This document shows positions 45,127-53,410 of a stretch of 64,000 nucleotides of DNA, one piece after another. The translations under genes were made by a program, and so were the position numbers. The notes below the pieces were generated by a model. That model was not told the origin of the DNA, searched no databases, and saw nothing but the letters and a program-made list of their open reading frames with translations. Origin of the DNA: Lachnospiraceae bacterium. GTDB taxonomy: Bacteria; Bacillota; Clostridia; Lachnospirales; Lachnospiraceae. Positions within the stretch are counted from its first letter, which is position 1. Each line of letters opens with the position of its first letter. Location: positions 7,293 to 71,292 of the forward strand of contig VSNR01000002.1 of NCBI GenBank assembly GCA_009774345.1. Direction: 5' to 3'.

Positions 45127-46500
45127 TTAGTCCTTCATTGCGGTCGTCTGGTTCTGGTCTACGCCCTCTGTACTCTCTGCCTGAAACAGAATCTTGAGCG
45201 TCAGAAGCATCAGCTTCAAGTCCAGCCACACACTATAATTTTCTATATAAAACAAATCCAGCTTCAGCTTGTCATACGGGGTCGTATTGTACTTTCCATA
45301 CACCTGTGCATATCCCGCAAGTCCCGCTTTCACTTTCGTCCGAAACGTAAACTCCGGCATGTCCTCCATGTATTGCCGTATGATCTCAGGCCGCTCAGGC
45401 CGCGGACCGATAAAGGACATCTCCCCGCACAGGATGTTAAAGAGCTGCGGAAGCTCATCGATCCGCACTTTTCTGATAAATCTGCCAATCGGTGTGATGC
45501 GGCTGTCATTCTTGGCGGCAAGCCTTGCCACCCCGTCCTTTTCTGCATCCGTGCGCATACTCCGAAATTTTAGAATTTGAAATTCCTTCATGTCGCGGGT
45601 GCACCGCGTCTGCTTATACAAGACAGGCCCGCCGTCATAACACTTGATTGCAATGGCCGTAAGGAGCATAAACGGCGCCGCAAGAAGCATCAGTATCATC
45701 GAGCATACAATGTCAATCAGGCGTTTGACCACCCGCTGTTCGATGGTCATCGCGTACTCTCTTGTGAGAAGAATCGGCGTGTCAAAGAGATGGAGCTGGT
45801 CTGAACCCTGAATCATAATATCTGGAATTTTGGGCATCATATACACGCGGATTCCTCTGCTGTAACAGAATTTCAACAGCTTGTTGCGAAGCACGGTATC
45901 CATATCCCACAGCACCACCCCGTCATAACAGGTCACAATCTCCGCCTTCAGCGCCTCAAATCCCTCACGCTCATATGCACTTTTGATAATGCGGTACTTA
46001 TCCTTCCTCGTCTCAAACTTCTTTAAAATCTCCTCCGTGGGCCGCCCCCCGCTGATAAACAAAAGATTCTTGGGCGGAAAAAAACGCTGGTAAAGCTTGT
46101 GGCTCACAAAAGTCCACCCCGCAGACACCACAATCTGCGCAAGCATCATCAAGATCAAAGGGTACGCTGTGACCAGTCCCAAGGACAACAGGGAAATCTG
46201 AAAATACGAGACAATGTTGGCACACAACAGCGAAATCACCTGCGAAAAAAATACATCCATCGGCTTGAGATAGCCCACTTTGAGCCCGCCATACGTCGCA
46301 GTAAAAAACAGCAGCAATATAAAATAAACGGCTGCCAAAAGCCAGAAGCCCTTTCTGTGAAAGCTCCTCCACATGCCGCTCTGCATAATGTCATTGTACA
46401 CCTCATGCCAGACATAGATATATAAAACCGTCTGAAAAACAAGCCCGATCAATGACATCTGTAATATAATTGTCCTCTTTACTGACTCTATCCGTCCCAC
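45127..46500 (-). CDS. WbaP/WcaJ-type undecaprenyl-phosphate sugar phosphotransferase
   Basis: A polyprenyl phosphoglycosyltransferase of 457 residues. It has about four N-terminal helices (10-135), a middle Rossmann-like domain (145-240), a re-entrant helix (260-285), and a C-terminal catalytic domain with the D348-E349 pair in IDELPQLFNIL followed by MSFIGPRPE. It starts glycan assembly by moving a hexose-1-phosphate to undecaprenyl phosphate. The start is GTG at 46500 with GGAGG seven bases upstream. It is the second initiating enzyme of the locus; the other is the short PglC-like protein at 8.9-9.6 kb. Confidence 0.92.
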   Translation of the reverse strand: MGRIESVKRTIILQMSLIGLVFQTVLYIYVWHEVYNDIMQSGMWRSFHRKGFWLLAAVYFILLLFFTATYGGLKVGYLKPMDVFFSQVISLLCANIVSYFQISLLSLGLVTAYPLILMMLAQIVVSAGWTFVSHKLYQRFFPPKNLLFISGGRPTEEILKKFETRKDKYRIIKSAYEREGFEALKAEIVTCYDGVVLWDMDTVLRNKLLKFCYSRGIRVYMMPKIPDIMIQGSDQLHLFDTPILLTREYAMTIEQRVVKRLIDIVCSMILMLLAAPFMLLTAIAIKCYDGGPVLYKQTRCTRDMKEFQILKFRSMRTDAEKDGVARLAAKNDSRITPIGRFIRKVRIDELPQLFNILCGEMSFIGPRPERPEIIRQYMEDMPEFTFRTKVKAGLAGYAQVYGKYNTTPYDKLKLDLFYIENYSVWLDLKLMLLTLKILFQAESTEGVDQNQTTAMKD

Positions 46501-46524
46501 CCAAAAGCCTCCAAACCGAGATCT

Positions 46525-47307
46525 CTATAGCCGCCGAAAGACTGCCCTGAATGCCCAGAAAAACATGCAGTACACACTTTCTGCCACAGACAGCCGCTCC
46601 TGCCTGCGATAGAGATTCCATATCCGTCTCACCGCAGTCATCTTATTGGATGACAATGTGGCTGTACTTCTTCTATACTTGACCAGATTCCTGTCAATCC
46701 CATACCCCGCTCCGTATTTCTTTAAGATCTGCCACCATGTCGCTGTATCCTCACTGGCAATACACGGCATATAAATATCTTCATCTGGTATGATGTTCCT
46801 GTCAATCATCACCGTGGACGTAAAAATCGTGGTATTTTTGAGCGCCTGCCTGTAATGAATCTGCTCTGGCACATGCACCACTTTTCCAAGTCCCTTCCCC
46901 GAAGTGTCTGCAAACTCGTATCCCATAAATACAAAACCAGCCCTCGGATTCATCATTTCCTGTATCTTACGAAGCTGTTCTAACTGTGTTTCTAACTTCT
47001 CAGGAAGCCAGAGATCATCTGCGTCCAAAAAGCACAGATACTGCCCGCATGCCTCCTGCACGCCGCGGTTTCTCGCCTTTGCAGTACCGCCGTTTTCCTC
47101 CTGCACAACCAGCCGGAGCCGCTCATCCCTGGCGCATTCCTGCCGTATGATCTCCCTGCTGTTGTCCTGCGAACAGTCATCCACCAGCAAGAGCTCCCAC
47201 GCGCGGTATGTCTGCGCCTGCACGGAATAAATGGTTTCTGCAATAAACGCCCCCGCATTGTAGACCGGAACCACGATGCTCACAAGACCGCTCTCTCTCC
47301 TATCCAT
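46525..47307 (-). CDS. GT2 family glycosyltransferase
   Basis: A GT-A protein of 260 residues. VSIVVPVYNAGAFI opens the fold at 9-22, VDDCSQDNS is at 42-50 and FLDADDLW (D95-D97) is the donor metal site. It lies one base after a GtrB-like GT2 and 24 bases before the WbaP-type gene. It probably adds an early sugar to the repeat unit. The donor sugar is not identifiable. Confidence 0.87.
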   Translation of the reverse strand: MDRRESGLVSIVVPVYNAGAFIAETIYSVQAQTYRAWELLLVDDCSQDNSREIIRQECARDERLRLVVQEENGGTAKARNRGVQEACGQYLCFLDADDLWLPEKLETQLEQLRKIQEMMNPRAGFVFMGYEFADTSGKGLGKVVHVPEQIHYRQALKNTTIFTSTVMIDRNIIPDEDIYMPCIASEDTATWWQILKKYGAGYGIDRNLVKYRRSTATLSSNKMTAVRRIWNLYRRQERLSVAESVYCMFFWAFRAVFRRL

Positions 47308-47308
47308 A

Positions 47309-48250
47309 CTAAAATTCTTCCTTCACAAGATACTTGGGCCTGTCCTTTACTTCCATGTACATCTTGCTCATATACTGCCCCATAATGCCAAGGCACAACA
47401 GCTGTACGCCGCCAATCAGCGAGATAATGCACATCATGGAAGGCCATCCCGCGACAGGGTCCCCGTAAATCAGCGCTTTGACAAAGATAAAGATCATAAA
47501 CACAAAAGCGACCAGACAGAATAACATTCCAAACACCGAGGCAATGGAGAGCGGCGCCGTAGAAAAAGCCATAATCCCATCTAACGAGTACAGAAACAGC
47601 TTCCAGAAAGACCACTTGGTCTCCCCTGCCACGCGCTGTACATTCTCGTATTCAATCCACTTCGTCCGAAATCCAACCCATCCAAAAATTCCCTTCGAGA
47701 ACCGGTTGTACTCCCGCATCGCCAGAATGGCATCTGTCACCTGCCTCGTCATCAGGCGGTAATCCCGCGCGCCGTCCACAATCTCTGTCTTCGATATCTT
47801 CCGCATCAGCCCATAAAAGCGCCTTGCAAAGAAGGAGCGGATCGGCGGCTCTCCCTTCCTGTCTACACGTCTCGTCGCAACGGAATCATAGCCCTCTTCT
47901 ATATAACGGTACATCTCGGGCAGGATTGCGGGAGGGTCCTGCAAGTCTGCATCCATCAGCACCGTATAGTCCCCGGATGCCTTCTCAAGCCCAGCGATGA
48001 TGGCAGCCTCCTTGCCAAAATTTCTTGAAAAGGAGACAAGATGCACGCGGTCATCCTTGTCTCTGAGCGCTCTCACCGCATCGATTGTACCATCCTTTGA
48101 CCCGTCATCCACAAATATAAATTCAAACTCCACATCCTTCTCATGAAAAAAAGTCTCCTGTTTCACGGTTTCTGCGTAAAAAAACGGTATACTTTTCTCC
48201 TCGTTATAGCATGGCACTATAATACTCAAAATTTTGGTATCTGCCTTCAA
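47309..48250 (-). CDS. GtrB/DPM1-like GT2 with two C-terminal membrane helices
   Basis: A protein of 313 residues. LSIIVPCYNEE at 8-18, FVDDGSKDGT at 46-55 and LMDADLQDP (D100-D102) make the GT-A domain; two hydrophobic helices lie near 230-255 and 268-292. Enzymes of this layout load undecaprenyl phosphate with a sugar, often glucose. Translation starts at TTG (48250) with GGAGG nine bases upstream. It follows the Spo0A_C-like regulator gene. Which GT-C enzyme uses its product is uncertain, as three GT-C-like proteins lie in the locus. Confidence 0.86.
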   Translation of the reverse strand: MKADTKILSIIVPCYNEEKSIPFFYAETVKQETFFHEKDVEFEFIFVDDGSKDGTIDAVRALRDKDDRVHLVSFSRNFGKEAAIIAGLEKASGDYTVLMDADLQDPPAILPEMYRYIEEGYDSVATRRVDRKGEPPIRSFFARRFYGLMRKISKTEIVDGARDYRLMTRQVTDAILAMREYNRFSKGIFGWVGFRTKWIEYENVQRVAGETKWSFWKLFLYSLDGIMAFSTAPLSIASVFGMLFCLVAFVFMIFIFVKALIYGDPVAGWPSMMCIISLIGGVQLLCLGIMGQYMSKMYMEVKDRPKYLVKEEF

Positions 48251-48274
48251 CTGTCTCTTCCTCCCATTCCCAAT

Positions 48275-48652
48275 TCAATCCCATGAATCCATCGCCGGCA
48301 TGGCATGTTCCACCAACTTCTCTATGACCTCCGTATTTGTCGGTCTGCTCGTGCCATCGCCGTATATTTCCTGAAATACGCTCTTCAAAGTCTCTGGATT
48401 TCCATTGGTCCATGCAGTTTCTATCGCATTTCGTATCGCACGTTCCACCTGTTTGTCTGTCGTATCAAAACGCTTTGCCACCTCAGGATACAAGCGTTTT
48501 GTGACCGAGGCCAGGACCTCAGGCTCATAAAAAGCGATACAGACTGCCTCCCGCAGATAGCGGTACCCTTTTTGCCTTGCCTGAAATCCACATTTCACCA
48601 TATGGTATGTAGTTCGCCCAAACACACTCACTCTCGAACACTCATCATCCAT
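48275..48652 (-). CDS. Stand-alone Spo0A C-terminal DNA-binding domain protein
   Basis: A protein of 125 residues that matches only the DNA-binding (Spo0A_C) domain of the sporulation regulator. KGYRYLREA is at 28-36, SVTKRLYPEVAKRFDTT at 49-65, the recognition region VERAIRNAIETAW at 69-81 and RPTNTEVI at 103-110. The phosphorylated receiver domain is missing; only about 25 residues precede the conserved part. It lies between fcl and the first glycosyltransferases, so it may regulate this locus without phosphorylation. The ribosome binding site is weak. A degenerate Spo0A copy is the alternative, but the domain looks complete. Confidence 0.87.
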   Translation of the reverse strand: MDDECSRVSVFGRTTYHMVKCGFQARQKGYRYLREAVCIAFYEPEVLASVTKRLYPEVAKRFDTTDKQVERAIRNAIETAWTNGNPETLKSVFQEIYGDGTSRPTNTEVIEKLVEHAMPAMDSWD

Positions 48653-48708
48653 ATTTCTTTAATCACACCCTAATTTGCTTTCTTCCTCAGTCATCTCCTC
48701 ACAAATCT

Positions 48709-49650
48709 TTATAGTCTGGCATCCTCCACATTTTCCCTGAACCAGTCGTAGGCAAGCTGCACGCCCTCCTCGAGCTCAATCTTATGCGTCCAGCCAAGAT
48801 TGTGCAGTTTCGTCACATCCGTCAGCTTTCGCGGTGTCCCGTCAGGCATTTCTTTGTTCCAGACAATCTCGCCTTCATACCCTACTACGCGGCGGACAAT
48901 CTCCGCCAGCTCACGAATCGTCACTTCCTTGCCTGTGCCGATATTCACATGCTGTTCCCCGTCATAATGTTCGAGCAGAAAGACACAGGCATCTGCCATA
49001 TCGTCCACATGCAAAAATTCGCGCAGCGGTGTACCTGTCCCCCACAGCTCTACACTCGGCGCGTTGTTGACTTTTGCATCATGAAATTTTCGGATGATCG
49101 CCGGCATCACATGCGAGCCCGACAGATCATAATTGTCATAAGGCCCATACAGGTTCGTCGGCATACAGCTGATAAAGTCATCTCCATACTGCCGCTTAAA
49201 GAACTTGCACATCTCAAGCCCGGCAATCTTTGCGACCGCATACGCCTCGTTCGTCTCCTCAAGCGGTCCTGTCAGAAGCGCATCCTCCGGGATTGGCTGG
49301 GGCGCCATCTTGGGATAAATGCAGGTGCTCCCGAGAAAAAGCAGCTTTTTCACCCCAAAATCATGACAGCATTTGACCACATTACATTGAATCTGCATAT
49401 TCTCGTAGGCAAATTCTGCCGGCGCCGTATTGTTGGCATTGATGCCGCCGACCTTTGCCGCCGCAAGCACCACTACATCCGGCCGCTGCTCTGCAAAAAA
49501 ATCTCTCACTGCCTGCTGGCTTGTAAGGTCGAGCTCCTTGTGCGTCCTACAGATCAGGTTGGTGTATCCCTTCTCCTCAAGATTTCTGACAATAGCAGAG
49601 CCCACAAGTCCCCGGTGCCCTGCTACATAGATTTTATCTGACTTATTCAT
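48709..49650 (-). CDS. fcl: GDP-L-fucose synthase
   Basis: An extended SDR enzyme of 313 residues. It epimerises and reduces GDP-4-keto-6-deoxy-D-mannose to GDP-L-fucose. The cofactor motif is [12 protein letters not shown] (8-19), the Ser block is FLGSTCIYP, the Tyr/Lys pair lies in AYAVAKIAG and [10 protein letters not shown] follows. Of two adjacent ATG codons the second (49650) has the better spacing from GGAGG. It overlaps gmd by eight bases, the usual gmd-fcl order. Confidence 0.94.
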   Translation of the reverse strand: MNKSDKIYVAGHRGLVGSAIVRNLEEKGYTNLICRTHKELDLTSQQAVRDFFAEQRPDVVVLAAAKVGGINANNTAPAEFAYENMQIQCNVVKCCHDFGVKKLLFLGSTCIYPKMAPQPIPEDALLTGPLEETNEAYAVAKIAGLEMCKFFKRQYGDDFISCMPTNLYGPYDNYDLSGSHVMPAIIRKFHDAKVNNAPSVELWGTGTPLREFLHVDDMADACVFLLEHYDGEQHVNIGTGKEVTIRELAEIVRRVVGYEGEIVWNKEMPDGTPRKLTDVTKLHNLGWTHKIELEEGVQLAYDWFRENVEDARL

Positions 49651-50722
49651 CATTTCCTCCGTTCTTTTGCCGGTACGCTGCGCATGAGATTCCTGCGACC
49701 TCACGCAGATCGGCGTCCATCATCATAGAGACAAGCCCGCGGAAATCCACTTTTCTCTTCCATCCAAGCTCTTTTTCCGCCTTCGATGCATTTCCCCACA
49801 GAAACTCCACTTCTGCCGGGCGGTAAAACTCAGGATTGACATCCACAAGCAGTTTTCCACTTTTCATGTCATATCCTTTCTCATGAACGCCTTCCCCCTC
49901 CCAGCGGATGCTGATCCCAAGCTCTGCAAATGCTGCCTCGACAAACTGGCGTACGGTATGCGTCTCATTCGTAGCGAGCACATAATCGCCGGGTGCCTTC
50001 TGCTGAAGCATCAGCCACATGCCTTCCACATAATCACCGGCATATCCCCAGTCACGCTTTGCATTCATATTCCCAAGAGAAATCTTCTCCTGCTTACCGG
50101 CAACAATATTGGCGATGGCAAGGGTAATCTTTCTCGTGACAAAATTCTCACCGCGCCTTGGGGACTCGTGATTGAATAAAATACCATTGCACGCAAACAT
50201 ATTGTAGGATTCCCTGTAATTGACCGTAATCCAGTACGAGTAGAGCTTCGCCACGCCATAGGGGCTCTTGGGATAAAACGGCGTCTCCTCACTCTGCGGC
50301 GCTGTCTCCGGCAGTCCGCCAAAAAGCTCTGAGGTTGAAGCCTGATAATAACGACAGTTTCCGCCATTTACGCGGATTGCCTCTAGCAGCTTCAACGTGC
50401 TCACGCCCGTCGCGTCCGCAGTGTACTCCGGCACTTCAAAGGACACCCCCACATGCGACTGCGCAGCGAGATTATAGACCTCTGTCGGACGGATTTCCCC
50501 GATAATACGCATCAGGTTGGAGGAGTCTGTCGTATCTGCAAAATGCAGGAAAAATTTGACTTTGTAATACTCTGATTTGATCAGATGGTCAATGCGCATC
50601 GTGTTCGAAATGCTGTGTCTTCTGATCAATCCATGCACTTCATATCCTTTTGCGAGCAAAAACTCTGCAAGATACGAACCATCCTGTCCTGTGATTCCTG
50701 TGATCAATGCTATATTATTCAT
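49643..50722 (-). CDS. gmd: GDP-mannose 4,6-dehydratase
   Basis: An extended SDR enzyme of 359 residues. It converts GDP-D-mannose to GDP-4-keto-6-deoxy-D-mannose. [15 protein letters not shown] near 8-22 is the Gmd cofactor signature, [11 protein letters not shown] lies near 85-95, and [10 protein letters not shown] carries the catalytic Tyr/Lys. It is the first gene of the long glycan unit that runs to about 37.6 kb and has its own promoter overlapping the end of rmlD. The mannose donor genes (manB/manC) are not in the window. Confidence 0.95.
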   Translation of the reverse strand: MNNIALITGITGQDGSYLAEFLLAKGYEVHGLIRRHSISNTMRIDHLIKSEYYKVKFFLHFADTTDSSNLMRIIGEIRPTEVYNLAAQSHVGVSFEVPEYTADATGVSTLKLLEAIRVNGGNCRYYQASTSELFGGLPETAPQSEETPFYPKSPYGVAKLYSYWITVNYRESYNMFACNGILFNHESPRRGENFVTRKITLAIANIVAGKQEKISLGNMNAKRDWGYAGDYVEGMWLMLQQKAPGDYVLATNETHTVRQFVEAAFAELGISIRWEGEGVHEKGYDMKSGKLLVDVNPEFYRPAEVEFLWGNASKAEKELGWKRKVDFRGLVSMMMDADLREVAGISCAAYRQKNGGNDE

Positions 50723-50772
50723 ATATGCCCTATTTCCTTTCCCACTTCCAATATATTCCTTTTTACTTTCTT

Positions 50773-50801
50773 AGTATACAGAACCTTTCTCAAATTGACA
50801 A
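50773..50801 (-). promoter_or_regulatory. SigmaA-type promoter of the gmd unit
   Basis: On the minus strand TTGTCA (50801-50796), 17 bases, TATACT (50778-50773); each hexamer matches consensus at five of six. The -35 box lies inside the last codons of rmlD. Transcription would start near 50766, about 44 bases before gmd. Confidence 0.68.
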
Positions 50802-51662
50802 GCTCTTTATATAGTCCGCGATCGCCTTTTCCCAATCCGCAAACCGGTAGTCTGTCGTCAGCCGCAGCATATAGTTGTCCAGCACGGAGTACGCCGGTCT
50901 TGGCGCCACGATTCCTGTTGTATTTTTGTCATACTCCTCTGTCGTAACAGTCTCCACCACCGTAGAAATCCCCGCAAGCCCGTAAAACGCCCGCGTGAAA
51001 TCTGCCCAGTTTGTGACTCCCTCGCAAGTACCATGAAAGACACCGAAATTATCCGTCGGAAGCAGATGCGCAATCATTCCCGCAAGCTCATCCGCGCTGG
51101 TGGGGGAGCCAAACTGGTCTCCAACCACAGTCACCTTGTCATGGTTCTTCGCCAGTCCAAGCATGGTTTTCACAAAATTCTTTCCATCGCCATACAGCCA
51201 TGCGGTGCGGACAATAAAGTATTCCTTGGCAAACTCTTTTACAAAATACTCTCCCGCAAGCTTTGTTTTTCCATATACAGTTTTGGGCGCCGTGGCATCA
51301 AACTCTGTGTAGGGGGTGCTGGCATGTCCGTCAAACACATAATCTGTAGAAATATGCATCAGCTTCGCATGAACTCTTGACGCCGCAATACTCAGATTCC
51401 TCGGGCCAATCGCATTGATCTTATAGGCGTTGTCAACATCGGTCTCACAGGCATTGACATTGGTGTGCGCTGCACAGTTTATAATCGCATACGGTTTTAC
51501 CTCAGACACAAACTTGTCCACCGCCTCAATCTGCGTGATGTCAAGCTCCGCCACATCGGTATTCACGCATTCATACTCAGTACTGTTTTGATAGATTTTG
51601 TTGATTGCACGCCCCAGCTGTCCATTGCAGCCGGTGACGATAATTTTTTTGCTCGCACTCAT
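50790..51662 (-). CDS. rmlD: dTDP-4-dehydrorhamnose reductase
   Basis: A protein of 290 residues in the RmlD family. It reduces dTDP-4-keto-L-rhamnose to dTDP-L-rhamnose with NAD(P)H. VTGCNGQLGRAI is at 9-20, ISTDYVFDG lies near 104-112 and Y-x3-K is in VYGKTKLAGE. The rmlA, rmlB and rmlC partners are not in the window, so rmlD stands alone here. It has its own promoter and follows the hairpin after ptsH. Confidence 0.93.
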   Translation of the reverse strand: MSASKKIIVTGCNGQLGRAINKIYQNSTEYECVNTDVAELDITQIEAVDKFVSEVKPYAIINCAAHTNVNACETDVDNAYKINAIGPRNLSIAASRVHAKLMHISTDYVFDGHASTPYTEFDATAPKTVYGKTKLAGEYFVKEFAKEYFIVRTAWLYGDGKNFVKTMLGLAKNHDKVTVVGDQFGSPTSADELAGMIAHLLPTDNFGVFHGTCEGVTNWADFTRAFYGLAGISTVVETVTTEEYDKNTTGIVAPRPAYSVLDNYMLRLTTDYRFADWEKAIADYIKSLSI

Positions 51663-51687
51663 CTTCTCCTGTTTCCTTTCGTTCTAT

Positions 51688-51716
51688 ATTATCTTTTCTC
51701 ATATAAATAAAGTCTA
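51688..51716 (-). promoter_or_regulatory. Promoter of rmlD
   Basis: On the minus strand TAGACT (51716-51711), 17 bases, GATAAT (51693-51688). The -35 matches consensus at four of six, the -10 at five of six. A TGATGAAT, the same core as in the pse operon repeats, lies directly upstream and touches the -35 box. Confidence 0.55.
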
Positions 51717-51724
51717 TTCATCAA

Positions 51725-51753
51725 AGTAGGAGGAATACACCCTTCCTCCTACT
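51725..51753 (-). terminator. Hairpin terminator after ptsH
   Basis: An 11-bp perfect stem (51725-51735 with 51743-51753) and a 7-base loop. The ptsH stop codon lies inside the stem. On the minus strand only a short T run (TTT, later TTTATTT) follows, so termination may be partial. It separates the glmM-ptsH genes from rmlD. Confidence 0.65.
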
Positions 51754-52012
51754 CACCCAATCCATTCTCTATGACACGAACCATGGCTGCCAAAGCCTCA
51801 TTTTCGTCGGAGCCTTCACAGAACAGCTCGATCTCATCCCCGCTCTTGATACATGCGCCCAGCACACTCAGCACACTCTTTGCATTCGCTGTATTCCCGC
51901 GGAAAGTAAATGTTATATGCGAGCTAAACTGCATTGCTTCCTTGCACAAGATTCCTGCCGGGCGCAGATGCAGACCCGTAGGATTTTTAATAACCACCTT
52001 CTGACCAACCAT
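51749..52012 (-). CDS. ptsH: HPr-family phosphocarrier protein
   Basis: A protein of 87 residues, the normal HPr length. The phosphorylated histidine H15 lies in NPTGLHLRPAG. The regulatory serine S46 is in NAKSVLSVLG, the site used by HPr kinase in Firmicutes. It accepts phosphate from enzyme I for sugar PTS transport and in Firmicutes also serves carbon catabolite control. Here it lies 28 bases after glmM, not in a pts operon. It could be the general HPr or a second copy. Confidence 0.93.
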   Translation of the reverse strand: MVGQKVVIKNPTGLHLRPAGILCKEAMQFSSHITFTFRGNTANAKSVLSVLGACIKSGDEIELFCEGSDENEALAAMVRVIENGLGE

Positions 52013-52040
52013 ATCTTTCGCACCTCCTGTACTTCTCTGG

Positions 52041-53390
52041 TCACAGCATCACATTTTGTATCAGCTCTGCCAGCTCCCGCGCCTCTCTCTCAATCATCCG
52101 CTGGTCTTTGCCCTCGATCATCACGCGCACGAGCGGCTCCGTACCCGAAGGGCGGATCAAAACTCTGCCTTCATCTGCAAATTTTGCGTTCACATGTTCG
52201 ATTGCCTCTGCAATCTCTGTGTATTCCATATAACTGTTTTTCTTGTGATTTGGCACCTTTGCTCCCACAAGCGCCTGCGGGTATACGGTCATGACCGCCG
52301 CAAGCTCCGAGAGGGGTTTGCCCGTCTCCACCATAACCTGCAACAGATGCAGCGCGCTGAGCAGTCCGTCACCCGTTGTATTCTCATCTAGGAAAATAAT
52401 GTGTCCCGACTGTTCCCCGCCAAGATTTGCCCCGATCTCAAGCATCCGCTCCATCACATAGCGGTCTCCGACTGTCGTCTGCTCGATATGGATGCCATGC
52501 TCCTTTCCCATGCGGAAAAATCCAAGGTTGCTCATCACTGTAGCAACGATTGTATTATCTTTTAACGTCCCTTTCTCCTTCATATGGTTGCCGACGATCG
52601 CCATGATCACATCCCCGTCAACCTGATTTCCATTTTCATCGACAGCGAGCAGCCTGTCGGCATCGCCGTCAAACGCCAGCCCCACATTCGCCTTCTCATA
52701 CACGACGCGCGCCTGCAATTCCTCCATGTGCGTAGAACCGCAGTTCGCATTGATATTCGTGCCGTCTGGATTATTGTGTATGGCCACAATCTCTGCGCCA
52801 AGCTCCTTGAGCGTCTCCACAGAAGTATAGTAAGAAGCGCCCTCCGCACAGTCCACCACAATCTTCATACCGCTCAAATCCACAGGAACCGCCTGCACCG
52901 TATGATTGATATACTCCTCCCTCGCGTCTGTGCGGTACTTGATCTTCCCCACACTCGGCCCCGTCGGAAACTGGATATCTTTCATGCCGTTTCGAATCAG
53001 CGCCTCGATCTCATCCTCCATTGAATCCGGCAGCTTAAAGCCTTTTCCGTCAAAAAATTTGATGCCGTTAAACTCCACTGGATTGTGCGATGCCGAGATC
53101 ACGACTCCCGCATCCACTCTGTACTTCTGTGTCAGATAGGCAATCGCCGGCGTGGGCACAACCCCCACATACACCACATTCGCCCCGACAGAGCAGGCGC
53201 CTGCCATCAGGGCATTCGCCAGCATATCCCCTGAGATCCGCGTATCACAGCCCACCATGATTGTCGGCTTATGCGCGTTCTCCTTCGAGAGCACATACGC
53301 TCCTGCCTGCCCTAACTGCATCGCCAAAAGCGGTGTCAGCTCATCATTTGCTACTCCTCTGACGCCATCTGTTCCAAATAATCTAGCCAT
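52041..53390 (-). CDS. glmM: Phosphoglucosamine mutase
   Basis: A protein of 449 residues. It interconverts glucosamine-6-phosphate and glucosamine-1-phosphate for UDP-GlcNAc synthesis, the precursor of peptidoglycan and most sugars of this locus. The phosphoserine S101 is in ISASHNP, the metal loop DGDADR lies near 241-246 and RPSGTEPL forms the phosphate-binding loop near the C-terminus. It follows cdaA and cdaR in the conserved Firmicutes order. GlmM activity is known to be linked to CdaA in this cluster. Confidence 0.95.
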   Translation of the reverse strand: MARLFGTDGVRGVANDELTPLLAMQLGQAGAYVLSKENAHKPTIMVGCDTRISGDMLANALMAGACSVGANVVYVGVVPTPAIAYLTQKYRVDAGVVISASHNPVEFNGIKFFDGKGFKLPDSMEDEIEALIRNGMKDIQFPTGPSVGKIKYRTDAREEYINHTVQAVPVDLSGMKIVVDCAEGASYYTSVETLKELGAEIVAIHNNPDGTNINANCGSTHMEELQARVVYEKANVGLAFDGDADRLLAVDENGNQVDGDVIMAIVGNHMKEKGTLKDNTIVATVMSNLGFFRMGKEHGIHIEQTTVGDRYVMERMLEIGANLGGEQSGHIIFLDENTTGDGLLSALHLLQVMVETGKPLSELAAVMTVYPQALVGAKVPNHKKNSYMEYTEIAEAIEHVNAKFADEGRVLIRPSGTEPLVRVMIEGKDQRMIEREARELAELIQNVML

Positions 53391-53410
53391 TTGTTTCCAT
53401 CCTCCAAAAC

